Shown: positions 44,394-51,976 of the stretch, piece by piece
Numbering within the stretch: the stretch's first letter is position 1
How the letters are laid out: the number at the start of each line of letters is the position of its first letter
Virus record (IMG/VR): IMGVR_UViG_3300042907_001080
Span: 124,001 to 188,000 of that record
DNA length: 64,000 nt
Source of the DNA: a virus
Direction: 5' to 3' (one strand)
Translations under genes and position numbers: made by a program
Notes under the pieces: generated by a model
Seen by the model: only the letters and a program-made list of their open reading frames with translations
Databases searched by the model: none
What the model was told of the DNA's origin: nothing

Positions 44394-47063
44394 TCACTCA
44401 AAATCAAACAGTTTGTTAAATGTATTATCCGACCTTGTTGAACTGATGTCCCATTCCAAAACACCAATAAGGTTTCCTAACTTCTCATCTATCACAGTGG
44501 TTTCCATTTCTGCATCGTTGAAAGGAAGATCCTTGAACCACTGCGGCAATCTCAGTTCATCCACAGGATAGGCCACGGAAGTATGCCCCATAGGATTGTC
44601 TTTGATCTTGCATACAATTACTTTCATGCCATCTACAATCTGCATGGAGTATTTGTCATCCATCATACGCCGGAGAGTGTTCCAATTCAATGAAGCTCTA
44701 ACATGCCCGGGCATGTTAGTCTTGCCTGCTTTTTTTTCTTTGGCAGCGTATTCTGTGATATTGTTGGCTCGCTTAGGCGAGCCCTTTTCCCAACCCGGTC
44801 GAGTTTTAAATTCTGTGCGAAAATCAGTGATATATTGCAGGATCTCTTCTTTGGTCACACCAGTTAGTGTCTTAGTCAGCACCTCACTCAAGAAGTCTTG
44901 TATAACAACCGGGGTATCTGAACGCTTGAGATCAAGCCCCATCGCTTTAATTTTTCCTGGTTTGCCTTCTGTGTCTGCTCGTTTGCCTTCTTTGTCGTAG
45001 TAGAGAACTGCGTATCGCTTTTTGGTGATGAACAGTCCTTTGCTTGCAACAATTTCGCGACCTGCTTTGATGACCTCGGCTCTGGTTCGAGGGACATGAA
45101 ATGCGTCCTGCATGAATTTGACAAATGTGCCATTGACCGTATCTCCTATGGTATCGTAAAGTTCGACCACTGATTCTCTGTTCCAGGGAATCAGTCCCTT
45201 CTCAATGTCTTTTTTCAAGGTAGTATACGCTGAAAAATAACAAGAGTCTGTGTCACCGTAGATTACTGCTCGACCGATGTGATCATACTCTCCAGTGATA
45301 ATTTCGTTTACTTTTGATGCCATGTGTTTGGCAATTTGTCTTCCGGTGAGAGTTGTGGACTGTCCAATTCTGTTATCAAAGAATCTACAGCCTGGATTTA
45401 AAATTGCACCATACAGACTGTTTAGTAGAATCTTCTTGACCAACTGTCGCTTGTCCCAGTATTCTTCTTCAATCTTGTTGCCGGCCTGGATACATTCTCG
45501 CAGTTTGGCCTGCATTTCTTTACGTTCTTTATACCAACGTGCTAGCAGTCCGGATATAACACCCTCAGTTTCATATGTGAATATAGTGCCGTTGGCTGAG
45601 ATCATCCAAGGTTGATTGCTGTCAAATATAAGATCATAGGCCTGAGCCGCACTTAGCGTATCCGAGCCGCCACCTTCCCAATCGACAGTGACTTCACGAC
45701 CCACTTCTCGATTCATCACAGCGGAATATTCAAGACTACCAAATATGCCTTCCCAAGCGGACGCAAATGATTTTCCTTTTGACATTTCTGCTGCAATAAA
45801 ATCCTTGGTCCCATCCTGTCTCAACTGACCTACGATGGTTTCAGGACCCATATTCAAAGCCCGAATAGCACTAGGATACAGTGAGTTAATATCTAGCGAG
45901 CCGATCCACTCATGTATACCTTTCTTGGGATATGCAACGTAGGCACCAGCAGCTTGAGTGTCTCCGTGCTCTTCCATTTTTTTGCGATTAGGAACTATCA
46001 TACCTCTGCGATGAGCTTCGTTGATGATAGCTTGTTCAGTCACAGCCACTGCACCCATAGTAGTTGCTAACAGCACTGTGTTTTCGTGTGCAATTGTATT
46101 GGCTAAGTCAATAAATTTCAGTTTCTTATCTAGATCATCTAACAGTTTACAATCGTTGATATTGTATTCAACGAATGTTTTAAAATCGTTGTTGTATAAT
46201 TGATCCAATGTGCCTTCATACTGAGTCTTTCTCTGACCTAGTTCATATTCGGCAATAGCATCTAATCGATAGGTGTGACGTTCTTCATAGGTATACTTGC
46301 GATAAAGTTCAAGACTGTCTATATGCACACGGCCAATGAAGTCATATGTAGTGGCAGTTTTACCGAACTTTTCATATTCTCGTTTCTTAGGCAAACAATT
46401 CCATAGACAAAAACGTTTGGTATCTTCTTTACTGAGAACCTTGGTAACACGATTAACAGTATATGGAATATCAAAGCCTTCCGAGTTCCAACCACTCAGC
46501 ACATCAGCATCTTGTATGAGATCCAAGAATGTGTTTAGCATGTCTGCTTCGTTGTCAAACAGCATGGTATTGGGAAATTCTTCAACCTGCTTGGTGGCTT
46601 CTGCCATGCTGAGTGTTTTGGGAGGTATGGCTAGACACACCATGGTCTCCATCCATTGTAGGTAGACAGCAATCGCAGTAATTGGCATGAACGCATCATC
46701 TGGTGATGCATAGCCACGTTCTGGATCAAAGTCTACCTCAATATCGAAAAACGCTACATTTAGCTTAGGTGCATCTTGATTGAGATAATTGTCTTCTAAA
46801 CAACGATATATGGGATTAATATCGCTTTCGTGAAGTTTTTTGTTTGAATGTATGGCAAGTTCTTTGCGATGTTCTTTGACATTCTTTGAACTTACACGGC
46901 TAAGAGGTTCACGCTTAATGGATTGGAACTTGCCTTTGGGGTCGTTGTAATAGAATATATGTCTGGCAGGATAGTCTTTGAAATGCCTCTGCCCTTTGTC
47001 GTCACGCTCAACAACACGTATCATGTCATCGTCGCGATCGTAGTATGCGTCCACGAAACTCAT
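44394..47063 (-). CDS. 43: DNA polymerase, family B (gp43)
   Basis: An 889-residue protein, close to T4 gp43 (898), complete. Exonuclease motif I is FFDIEVDFD with SGWNSEGFDIPY as motif II. Polymerase motifs are LDINSLYPSAIRAL (motif A), KKILLNSLYGAILN (motif B) and YGDTDSCYF (motif C, the two catalytic Asp). It is the replicative polymerase with 3'-5' proofreading. The 73-base leader carries a compact hairpin next to the ribosome site (47075-47092) that may be an autogenous translational operator. It is downstream of the DsbA-like and membrane genes, probably in the same transcript. Confidence 0.96.
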   Translation of the reverse strand: MSFVDAYYDRDDDMIRVVERDDKGQRHFKDYPARHIFYYNDPKGKFQSIKREPLSRVSSKNVKEHRKELAIHSNKKLHESDINPIYRCLEDNYLNQDAPKLNVAFFDIEVDFDPERGYASPDDAFMPITAIAVYLQWMETMVCLAIPPKTLSMAEATKQVEEFPNTMLFDNEADMLNTFLDLIQDADVLSGWNSEGFDIPYTVNRVTKVLSKEDTKRFCLWNCLPKKREYEKFGKTATTYDFIGRVHIDSLELYRKYTYEERHTYRLDAIAEYELGQRKTQYEGTLDQLYNNDFKTFVEYNINDCKLLDDLDKKLKFIDLANTIAHENTVLLATTMGAVAVTEQAIINEAHRRGMIVPNRKKMEEHGDTQAAGAYVAYPKKGIHEWIGSLDINSLYPSAIRALNMGPETIVGQLRQDGTKDFIAAEMSKGKSFASAWEGIFGSLEYSAVMNREVGREVTVDWEGGGSDTLSAAQAYDLIFDSNQPWMISANGTIFTYETEGVISGLLARWYKERKEMQAKLRECIQAGNKIEEEYWDKRQLVKKILLNSLYGAILNPGCRFFDNRIGQSTTLTGRQIAKHMASKVNEIITGEYDHIGRAVIYGDTDSCYFSAYTTLKKDIEKGLIPWNRESVVELYDTIGDTVNGTFVKFMQDAFHVPRTRAEVIKAGREIVASKGLFITKKRYAVLYYDKEGKRADTEGKPGKIKAMGLDLKRSDTPVVIQDFLSEVLTKTLTGVTKEEILQYITDFRTEFKTRPGWEKGSPKRANNITEYAAKEKKAGKTNMPGHVRASLNWNTLRRMMDDKYSMQIVDGMKVIVCKIKDNPMGHTSVAYPVDELRLPQWFKDLPFNDAEMETTVIDEKLGNLIGVLEWDISSTRSDNTFNKLFDFE

Positions 47064-47074
47064 TTTTTCTCCTA

Positions 47075-47092
47075 TGCAATTTTAGGCTTGCA
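47075..47092 (-). promoter_or_regulatory. Putative gp43 translational operator hairpin
   Basis: On the minus strand TGCAA-GCCTAAAA-TTGCA forms a perfect 5-bp stem with an 8-base loop, and the ribosome site TAGGAG follows immediately. In T4 the gp43 mRNA operator is also a 5-bp, 8-base-loop hairpin abutting the ribosome site and is bound by the polymerase itself. The loop sequence differs from that of T4, so the resemblance is in geometry and position. Confidence 0.55.
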
Positions 47093-47136
47093 AATACCAA
47101 TGTGCGGTTTATGGCCCGCCTACCTTCTTACTTTAT

Positions 47137-47427
47137 TTAATTAATTAGCATTCTTGCTAGGCCGAATGTGTCAATTGCGGTTAGCAAGATGTAGTTAGCC
47201 AACATGCCAAACGATTTCCGAGTATAAGCAGCCCAAGCATACATGGCACAGCCAGCGATCCAAATAGGATACAACACAAGTAAAGGCGGATTGGGAACTG
47301 TAAGCGCCATAGTGATTGAGCAGCCGATACTAACAGCCCAGGCAAGCAGCTCAACAACAAAACGGAAGCGATTGCTGTGCCAGTCATCTCTGATCCAATC
47401 AAAAGTTGGTTTTAATAATTCATTCAT
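47137..47427 (-). CDS. Small integral membrane protein
   Basis: A 96-residue protein with about three hydrophobic segments (FVVELLAWAVSIGCSITMAL, LLVLYPIWIAGCAMYAWAA, LANYILLTAIDTFGLARMLI). The C-terminal pattern is reminiscent of PnuC-like or related small transporters but is too short to assign. It overlaps the DsbA-like gene by four bases. Function unknown; inner membrane location predicted. Confidence 0.72.
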   Translation of the reverse strand: MNELLKPTFDWIRDDWHSNRFRFVVELLAWAVSIGCSITMALTVPNPPLLVLYPIWIAGCAMYAWAAYTRKSFGMLANYILLTAIDTFGLARMLIN

Positions 47428-47684
47428 TCAGGAAGTTTTTTAGTAACACCGAGAATCATTTCAATCTCGCTCCACTCTGCCTCATGGTCTTTCCAATTGT
47501 CTTTGTGTGCGATACGTATGGCTTTGTTGATCCAACTGGGTTTGATTTGTAATTCTTCTGCGACAGCTTTAACAGTTTCTTTAAGACCTTCATTGAGATC
47601 TTCTACTTCACGAAGCACATTAGATCCTTCGTTGATTAATCTTTCGAGTTTGGCTTTTTCTTCCGGTCCATACATTTTTGACAT
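47424..47684 (-). CDS. DsbA-like dsDNA-binding protein
   Basis: An 86-residue protein resembling T4 DsbA (89 residues, a double-stranded DNA-binding protein linked to late transcription). The C-terminal half WINKAIRIAHKDNWKDHEAEWSEIEMIL aligns with the T4 pattern of a helix followed by HKDN...EAE..E. The N-terminal half is a charged helix. AGGAG precedes the ATG and a strong sigma70-like promoter lies just upstream. It opens the operon that continues to gp43. Confidence 0.7.
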   Translation of the reverse strand: MSKMYGPEEKAKLERLINEGSNVLREVEDLNEGLKETVKAVAEELQIKPSWINKAIRIAHKDNWKDHEAEWSEIEMILGVTKKLPE

Positions 47685-47704
47685 TTGTTCTCTCCTATAC
47701 GACT

Positions 47705-47733
47705 ATTATATAGTCATAAAAAAAGCCAGTCAA
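47705..47733 (-). promoter_or_regulatory. Sigma70-like promoter overlapping terminator
   Basis: On the minus strand TTGACT (47728-47733) and TATAAT (47705-47710) are spaced by exactly 17 bases. The -10 sits in the middle of a palindrome (GACTAT-TAT-ATAGTC, 47701-47715) that could be an operator. The -35 falls in the loop-side half of the preceding terminator hairpin. It would drive the DsbA-like gene, the membrane gene and gp43. Confidence 0.7.
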
Positions 47734-47750
47734 TGATAGACTGGCTTTTT
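47720..47750. terminator. Strong hairpin terminator
   Basis: AAAAAGCCAGTC pairs perfectly with GACTGGCTTTTT across a 7-base loop (12-bp stem with A/T tracts on both sides), so it can act in both directions. It lies 18 bases after the stop of the gene at 47768 and ends the late block read on the minus strand. Confidence 0.88.
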
Positions 47751-47767
47751 AACACTTTTTGGTTGAA

Positions 47768-48625
47768 TTACTTTTGTGCTTCGCTTAGTACATCATACAT
47801 TTCAAATACGCCACCGTTGCGTTCATAGACCAACCCTGCGTATAAGTCTGCTTTCATGCCTTCGCCTAGTTTGTTACGAGCTACACGCTCTGCCCATGTA
47901 AACAGAGCTTTGTCTACAGGATCAATTTGTTGCTGGCCGCCACTTTCTTGAACCAGTTGAACCATTTGTTTGAAAGATAATTTTGTTTCTACTGATTCAG
48001 CAACTACTTTCTTAGAAGTTGTTACTGATTCATTTTTCTTACCAAAGTATTTGGCCTGCTTGTCGCTCATACCTTTCTTGCTAGCTGGCTTGTCGCCGCC
48101 CTTTTCACCGGCAGCTTTCTTCATTGGCTCTTTCTTGTCGCCGTCTTTGTCGAGGTCTAGGAAATCTGGCTTAGATCCTTCTGCCATTTTTTCTTTCTTG
48201 GCCATTTTCTTTTTCTTATCAGCAGCTTCATCTTTCTTGGCTTCTACCATTTTCATGAATTTGCTTTTAAATTCTGGTTCTACACTTTCTTTTTTGGCTT
48301 TTTTCTTTGGCTTGTCTTCGTCATCAGCTTCTTTTTCTTCACTGCCACCATAGGCCTTGCTGCTCTTGTGAACAATGCCTGTTTTTGTTTTTTCAACAGT
48401 GCCAGTAGCAATGTTTTTCTTATCGCCTACTTTCATGTCGTCCGCTTCTTTAACGTCTTCTTCAGCTTTTTTCTTAGCTTCAGCAACGTAGGTAGTGCGG
48501 CCACTTAGAACACGCAGTTGTGCGTCTTCATTTAATTGCACAGATTTTGGCAGCTCTGGTGCTTTTGGAGTATCGATTTTGCCGTCGATACTTTCTATTT
48601 TGCTGATTAACGATTTGAAGTCCAT
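47768..48625 (-). CDS. Lys/Glu-rich head-type protein
   Basis: 285 residues from ATG 48625, chosen because AGGA lies eight bases upstream; an ATG six bases earlier is too close to it. The first residues MDFKSLISKIESID are helical. The middle is extremely rich in Lys, Glu, Asp and Ala with little hydrophobic content, and two similar amphipathic motifs occur (ESVEPEFKSKFMKMVE and ESVETKLSFKQMVQLVQES). The C-terminus (LFTWAERVARNKLGEGM) is helical. Composition resembles phage prohead-core or internal head proteins. A late-type box precedes it. Confidence 0.74.
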   Translation of the reverse strand: MDFKSLISKIESIDGKIDTPKAPELPKSVQLNEDAQLRVLSGRTTYVAEAKKKAEEDVKEADDMKVGDKKNIATGTVEKTKTGIVHKSSKAYGGSEEKEADDEDKPKKKAKKESVEPEFKSKFMKMVEAKKDEAADKKKKMAKKEKMAEGSKPDFLDLDKDGDKKEPMKKAAGEKGGDKPASKKGMSDKQAKYFGKKNESVTTSKKVVAESVETKLSFKQMVQLVQESGGQQQIDPVDKALFTWAERVARNKLGEGMKADLYAGLVYERNGGVFEMYDVLSEAQK

Positions 48626-48651
48626 GTTCACATTCCTAAAAGTGTATTATG

Positions 48652-48659
48652 TATTTATC
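48652..48659 (-). promoter_or_regulatory. Late-promoter-like box GATAAATA (minus strand)
   Basis: One base off the T4 late octamer, 26 bases before ATG 48625 with an AGGA ribosome site between. It overlaps the end of the small gene at 48655. Confidence 0.5.
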
Positions 48660-48840
48660 TTTTTACCAAAGACCCACCAGTTAACAGATTAGTTCCCTTG
48701 AGATCTAATGCGTTTTTTGCGGTTCCGTCTTTGTTTTTTGCCGTTTTTCCGGGTTTATTTTTGTATACCGCACCTATAGCTACGTTACCAGCACTGGTAG
48801 CGCCTGCTGTTGCTGATTCTACAATTTCACGTATTTTCAT
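48655..48840 (-). CDS. Small basic protein with capsid-tag-like N-terminus
   Basis: 61 residues from ATG 48840. The first nine residues MKIREIVES resemble the capsid-targeting sequence of T4 internal head proteins. The remainder is Gly/Ala/Lys-rich (YKNKPGKTAKNKDGTAKNAL) and probably disordered and DNA-associated. Function unknown. Confidence 0.62.
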   Translation of the reverse strand: MKIREIVESATAGATSAGNVAIGAVYKNKPGKTAKNKDGTAKNALDLKGTNLLTGGSLVKR

Positions 48841-48844
48841 ACTA

Positions 48845-49165
48845 TTATTTATTCTTCTTAGCACGACCTGCTTTCATGTTAGCTAGCCAGTGCGCTAGTT
48901 GTCCTTTGCGCCCGCCTTGTTTCGCAGTTTTACGTAGACTACTTACTGATGCTTTGGTATTAATGCCGTGTCGTTTGCTGTCGCCTTTGTCCTGAGGATT
49001 CTTGCCATCCGCAAAGTTTTCTCCTACACCTCCACCATCTCCTCCACCATCTCCACTATAACCTACAGCATAGCCATAACCGCCGTAAGGACCCGGACCG
49101 TAAGCAGCCCAACGTGGCTTTTTACGTTTCTTTTTTCTTTCAACTATAAATTCACTTGCTCTCAT
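48845..49165 (-). CDS. Basic Gly-rich protein with capsid-tag-like N-terminus
   Basis: A 106-residue protein. [19 protein letters not shown] at the start combines a tag of the M-R-x-x-E-F-I-x-E type with a basic patch. It is followed by a Gly/Tyr-rich stretch (YGPGPYGGYGYAVGYSGD) and a basic C-terminal domain (KRHGINTKASVSSLRKTAK). Likely packaged in the head with DNA; this is inference. Its ATG overlaps the 25-codon frame upstream. Confidence 0.7.
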   Translation of the reverse strand: MRASEFIVERKKKRKKPRWAAYGPGPYGGYGYAVGYSGDGGGDGGGVGENFADGKNPQDKGDSKRHGINTKASVSSLRKTAKQGGRKGQLAHWLANMKAGRAKKNK

Positions 49166-49239
49166 ACTGGGCTATAAGGATTCTTTGGAGTGTCGTATCC
49201 GTCATCATCTGGATACACTGGATAATTGTTTGGGTTCAT
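49162..49239 (-). CDS. Tiny conserved-looking peptide (25 residues)
   Basis: A 25-codon frame tiled by ATGA overlaps with the Fe-S protein upstream and the tag-bearing gene downstream. Product: Asn/Pro/Tyr/Asp-rich, [20 protein letters not shown] then a short tail. Tiling alone supports it; it could instead be a coupling spacer. Confidence 0.5.
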   Translation of the reverse strand: MNPNNYPVYPDDDGYDTPKNPYSPV

Positions 49240-49562
49240 ACTGAAAAACTTGATCCACACCCGCAGGTAGATTGTGCATTGGGATTACTAATAACAAACT
49301 GACTGCCCATGGCTTCTTCTTTGTAATCAATAACAGCACCTTGTAGATATTGCATACTCATTGCATCAACAAACACGTTGTATTGTTCGTTGATAGGAAA
49401 TTCAAAGTCGTCTTCGTTCTTTGTTTCGTCAAAGGTAAAGCCATAACTGAAGCCACTGCAACCGCCACCTTGCACAAAGGTGCGCAATGCCAGCTTGGGA
49501 TTATTTTCTTCTAGCAGCAAATCCATAATCTTTGATTTCGCTGATTGTGTTATTTCAACCAT
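49236..49562 (-). CDS. iscA: A-type iron-sulfur carrier protein (IscA/ErpA-like)
   Basis: 108 residues from ATG 49562; an in-frame TTG at 49574 adds four residues. The three conserved Cys are C35 ([11 protein letters not shown]) and C100/C102 (STCGCGSSF), with the usual spacing of the HesB/IscA family. Such proteins carry and deliver Fe-S clusters. In a phage coding at least six radical-SAM enzymes (queE plus five in the island), a cluster-delivery protein makes biological sense. It lies in the late head-cargo block, so it might also be packaged. Confidence 0.88.
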   Translation of the reverse strand: MVEITQSAKSKIMDLLLEENNPKLALRTFVQGGGCSGFSYGFTFDETKNEDDFEFPINEQYNVFVDAMSMQYLQGAVIDYKEEAMGSQFVISNPNAQSTCGCGSSFSV

Positions 49563-49770
49563 TTTGTTTTCCAATAGGCTTTTCGCCTGTTAAGTAAGGC
49601 AAACTAAACCATAGCTTAAACCATTCTTCGGTGCCTGGTCTTATATCATGTTTTTTCATAAGTTCACCTTTTTCATTACCAGTTATACTTATGTTACTGC
49701 CAGCATATGGTTGATATCCTTGATATTCTGTGATACCAGCTAATTTTTTCAGTTCATCTAGTTCTGACAT
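49555..49770 (-). CDS. Small conserved phage protein
   Basis: 71 residues from ATG 49770, downstream of [26 protein letters not shown] is an N-terminal block that recurs in marine T4-like phage proteins. The C-terminal half has [25 protein letters not shown]. It overlaps both neighbours. Function unknown; possibly head-associated by context. Confidence 0.7.
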   Translation of the reverse strand: MSELDELKKLAGITEYQGYQPYAGSNISITGNEKGELMKKHDIRPGTEEWFKLWFSLPYLTGEKPIGKQNG

Positions 49771-50122
49771 TTTTAGCTGCTCCTTTGCGATTGGCATTGG
49801 GGTCTTCACGACGTTTGCGAGCAGCAGCAGTGGCACGACCTTTCTTGCCTAGTGCGTGAGCCTTGCTCTGTGGTAGACACTTAGGCTTGCCTTCTTTCTC
49901 ACTGTCTCTAGCACAGTCGCCACGTATCTTGCCATCTGGTCCAAAGCGGACCCATTTGTCTTTGAACCACTGACGCAGATTTTCATCTATGGGTGCTATG
50001 TCTTCTGATTTTTTACGACCTTGGCAGTGAGCTCGTTGACTAAACCCTTTGGGGTTAGAACAGTTTATGGACTTTTTATATTTTTTAGTCCACTTCTCAG
50101 TGACAAACTCATATGCTCTCAC
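49754..50122 (-). CDS. Basic Cys-containing protein with capsid-tag-like N-terminus
   Basis: 122 residues starting at GTG, which overlaps the upstream stop. The first residues MRAYEFVTEKW match the capsid-tag pattern. Then come SINCSNPKGFSQRAHCQGR, WFKDKWVRFGPDGKIRGDCARDSEK, PKCLPQSKAHALGKKGR and a very basic tail (ARKRREDPNANRKGAAK). Four Cys in two pairs could bind zinc. I recall this block as common in marine T4-like phages. DNA-binding in the capsid is plausible. Confidence 0.72.
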   Translation of the reverse strand: MRAYEFVTEKWTKKYKKSINCSNPKGFSQRAHCQGRKKSEDIAPIDENLRQWFKDKWVRFGPDGKIRGDCARDSEKEGKPKCLPQSKAHALGKKGRATAAARKRREDPNANRKGAAKNVRTR

Positions 50123-50499
50123 TTCTTCTTGCCCTTGCCATAATTAGCAGCACCTGCTTTGCGACACTGTACCAATCGTCCTGACGCATAGGCACTGGGC
50201 CAAACCTTGGACGAAGCTTTGATCTTGTGATAGCAGGCATCTTTCTTGCCTTCTTCAAGTTGGTCTTCTGAGACCATGTCTCCGTGACATATAGGGCATA
50301 CACCTGCTTCTATGTAGTCTTGAAGACTTTTACCTTCCGCTACATCTTGCTCCATAGGAATCAAATCTTTCTTATGTTTAGTGTCGCCCTGTTTCTCTGC
50401 CCGCTTTTTATCTTTGTGAGCGCCAGCACCTGCGCTTTTAGAATTTTTAGCAACAAAGTTTCTAGGCCGGCTGGCTGGTATAATGTCTTTGGCTCTCAT
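50119..50499 (-). CDS. Basic protein with Cys blocks and capsid-tag-like N-terminus
   Basis: A 126-residue protein. It starts MRAKDIIPASRPRNFVAKN, a looser version of the tag. GVCPICHGDM forms a CxxC pair, and DACYHKIKASSKVWPSAYASGRLVQCRKAGAANYG is a block I have seen in many marine T4-like phages. The tail is basic. ATGA overlap with the upstream nucleotidyltransferase. Confidence 0.72.
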   Translation of the reverse strand: MRAKDIIPASRPRNFVAKNSKSAGAGAHKDKKRAEKQGDTKHKKDLIPMEQDVAEGKSLQDYIEAGVCPICHGDMVSEDQLEEGKKDACYHKIKASSKVWPSAYASGRLVQCRKAGAANYGKGKKK

Positions 50500-51641
50500 A
50501 CTGTAATACCTCTTGATCGTATTCCGCCCTTGCTTTTGATTTTACCTAGCTCTTCGAGCGCATGACGAATTTGTTCCATGTTCATTTTCAGTTCTTCAAA
50601 CTGACGAGCCATGATTTGCCATTCACCCGGACTGGCGTTTTCTGCCCGAGCTGCAAGATCTTTTAATTGACCAGCAGCACGTAGCATACGATATTTTAAT
50701 TTAGCAGGATTGCTGCCAGTACCATATATCATTGGATCCATGGGATCGCTGGGATCCATTTCAATTGGAGCTTCTTTGACTTCTTCTTTCTTTTTAGGAT
50801 ATCCGTGTTTGATATTTAACGTATATCCCTGCAGTCCTTGTTTATCTAAAACTCCGCTGATAAATTTTTCTGCTTCTCTAGCATTATCGAATTTATCACC
50901 TAAATTATATTTTCTAACCTCGCCGTCAATCATTACATAGGCAATGGTGATAGGCTTAACAGGTTCTTCTGCTGCCTGAGCAGGACTTCCTAAAAGATTG
51001 GCGGCGGCCAATGCTGCACCAGCAGCTTTGCTTTTCCAGCCTTCTTCTACTTCGCCCTTGATTCCCATGCCTTTTCTCACAGCAGCGAACAACGGTTTGG
51101 ACAACTCGCCTGCGCCAGTGGATTCTTGGAATGCTTCGAAATCATTATTAGCTGCTGCTGCTCTTGCACCGCTGGCGCTGACTCCTGCTACACCTTCGGC
51201 ACCGTCTTCACGGTCTCCGCTGCTGGCAAAATCAATTACGTCAAACTTATAAAAACCATGTGCTTTGCCTTCGACACCGTTGTATTGTGTGAGAAGGCTT
51301 TTCATGTCTTCTAGGCGATCTGAGCCTGCTACGAAGGTAACTGCGTTGTAACCCTGCTCATGTAGGTAGCTGGCCACCTTGCCGATGGTGTTTAATGCTG
51401 CATTCTCTACAACATCCTTGGCATACTGGGGGAACATTTCCTTAATGAATTTGATCTTGGTAGCATAGTCCAATGGGTTTTTCTTTTTGTCTTGACTTTG
51501 GCTGACAAAAATTTTCATTTCTCCGCCTTGGCTTTTCATGGTATCTAATACCTGTTTGTGACCAATGGTAGGTGGATTCATTCTGCCAAAGCAGAATGTC
51601 ACATGTTTGGTTCCGGCTTCGAACAATTCATTTAACAGCAT
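50496..51641 (-). CDS. Nucleotidyltransferase (NMN adenylyltransferase-like) with capsid-tag-like N-terminus
   Basis: A 381-residue protein. Residues 12-28 contain the HxGH-type signature VTFCFGRMNPPTIGH (TIGH form), residues near 50 have FVSQSQDKKKNP, and a second block ASGARAAAANNDFEAF corresponds to the SxxxR ATP-binding motif. This matches the cytidylyltransferase/NMN adenylyltransferase superfamily, which could act in NAD or cofactor synthesis. The first residues MLLNELFEAG resemble a cleavable head tag, and a long C-terminal extension follows the catalytic domain. It is packed among head-type genes. Confidence 0.76.
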   Translation of the reverse strand: MLLNELFEAGTKHVTFCFGRMNPPTIGHKQVLDTMKSQGGEMKIFVSQSQDKKKNPLDYATKIKFIKEMFPQYAKDVVENAALNTIGKVASYLHEQGYNAVTFVAGSDRLEDMKSLLTQYNGVEGKAHGFYKFDVIDFASSGDREDGAEGVAGVSASGARAAAANNDFEAFQESTGAGELSKPLFAAVRKGMGIKGEVEEGWKSKAAGAALAAANLLGSPAQAAEEPVKPITIAYVMIDGEVRKYNLGDKFDNAREAEKFISGVLDKQGLQGYTLNIKHGYPKKKEEVKEAPIEMDPSDPMDPMIYGTGSNPAKLKYRMLRAAGQLKDLAARAENASPGEWQIMARQFEELKMNMEQIRHALEELGKIKSKGGIRSRGITV

Positions 51642-51976
51642 TAATCGTAGTCGCCTTTTTCTATGTGTTTTTCTTGCTCACCGGCAATACGTTTGGCCAA
51701 GTCTATGAGCTTGTCTTTGGGAAACTTTTGTTCCGCATCGTCGATATCGTATTTGTCGCAATAATGACCCATGCACTTTTCTAATGGTCGGATGTAGACC
51801 TTGAATACATTGGGATTGCCTCTGTGCTCGCGATGACGTTTCACCGCAGGGAAAAAATACTGGTCCAGCATTTTTGAATCGTTGTCGATGAAAAATTTTA
51901 AATCATCCAACCAATCGATTTCTTGTTGTTCGTCTTTGGGTGCGCCAATGGCACTGAACATTTCTTTTAATAACAT
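51641..51976 (-). CDS. Conserved phage protein with tag-like N-terminus
   Basis: 111 residues from ATG 51976, in a TAATG overlap with the upstream gene. It begins MLLKEMFSAIGAPKDEQQEI, then WLDDLKFFIDNDSKML and a helical body with charged residues. MLLxEMF resembles MLLNELF of the neighbouring nucleotidyltransferase. Function unknown, head-associated by context. Confidence 0.72.
   Translation of the reverse strand: MLLKEMFSAIGAPKDEQQEIDWLDDLKFFIDNDSKMLDQYFFPAVKRHREHRGNPNVFKVYIRPLEKCMGHYCDKYDIDDAEQKFPKDKLIDLAKRIAGEQEKHIEKGDYD

Noticed and set aside
44596-45000. 134-codon plus-strand frame opposite gp43
   Set aside because: Antisense shadow of a strongly conserved polymerase gene; no ribosome site.
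47970-48353. 127-codon plus-strand frame opposite the Lys/Glu-rich head protein
   Set aside because: Its Ser/Phe/Leu-rich product is the expected antisense of Lys/Glu codons; no start signal and no domain.
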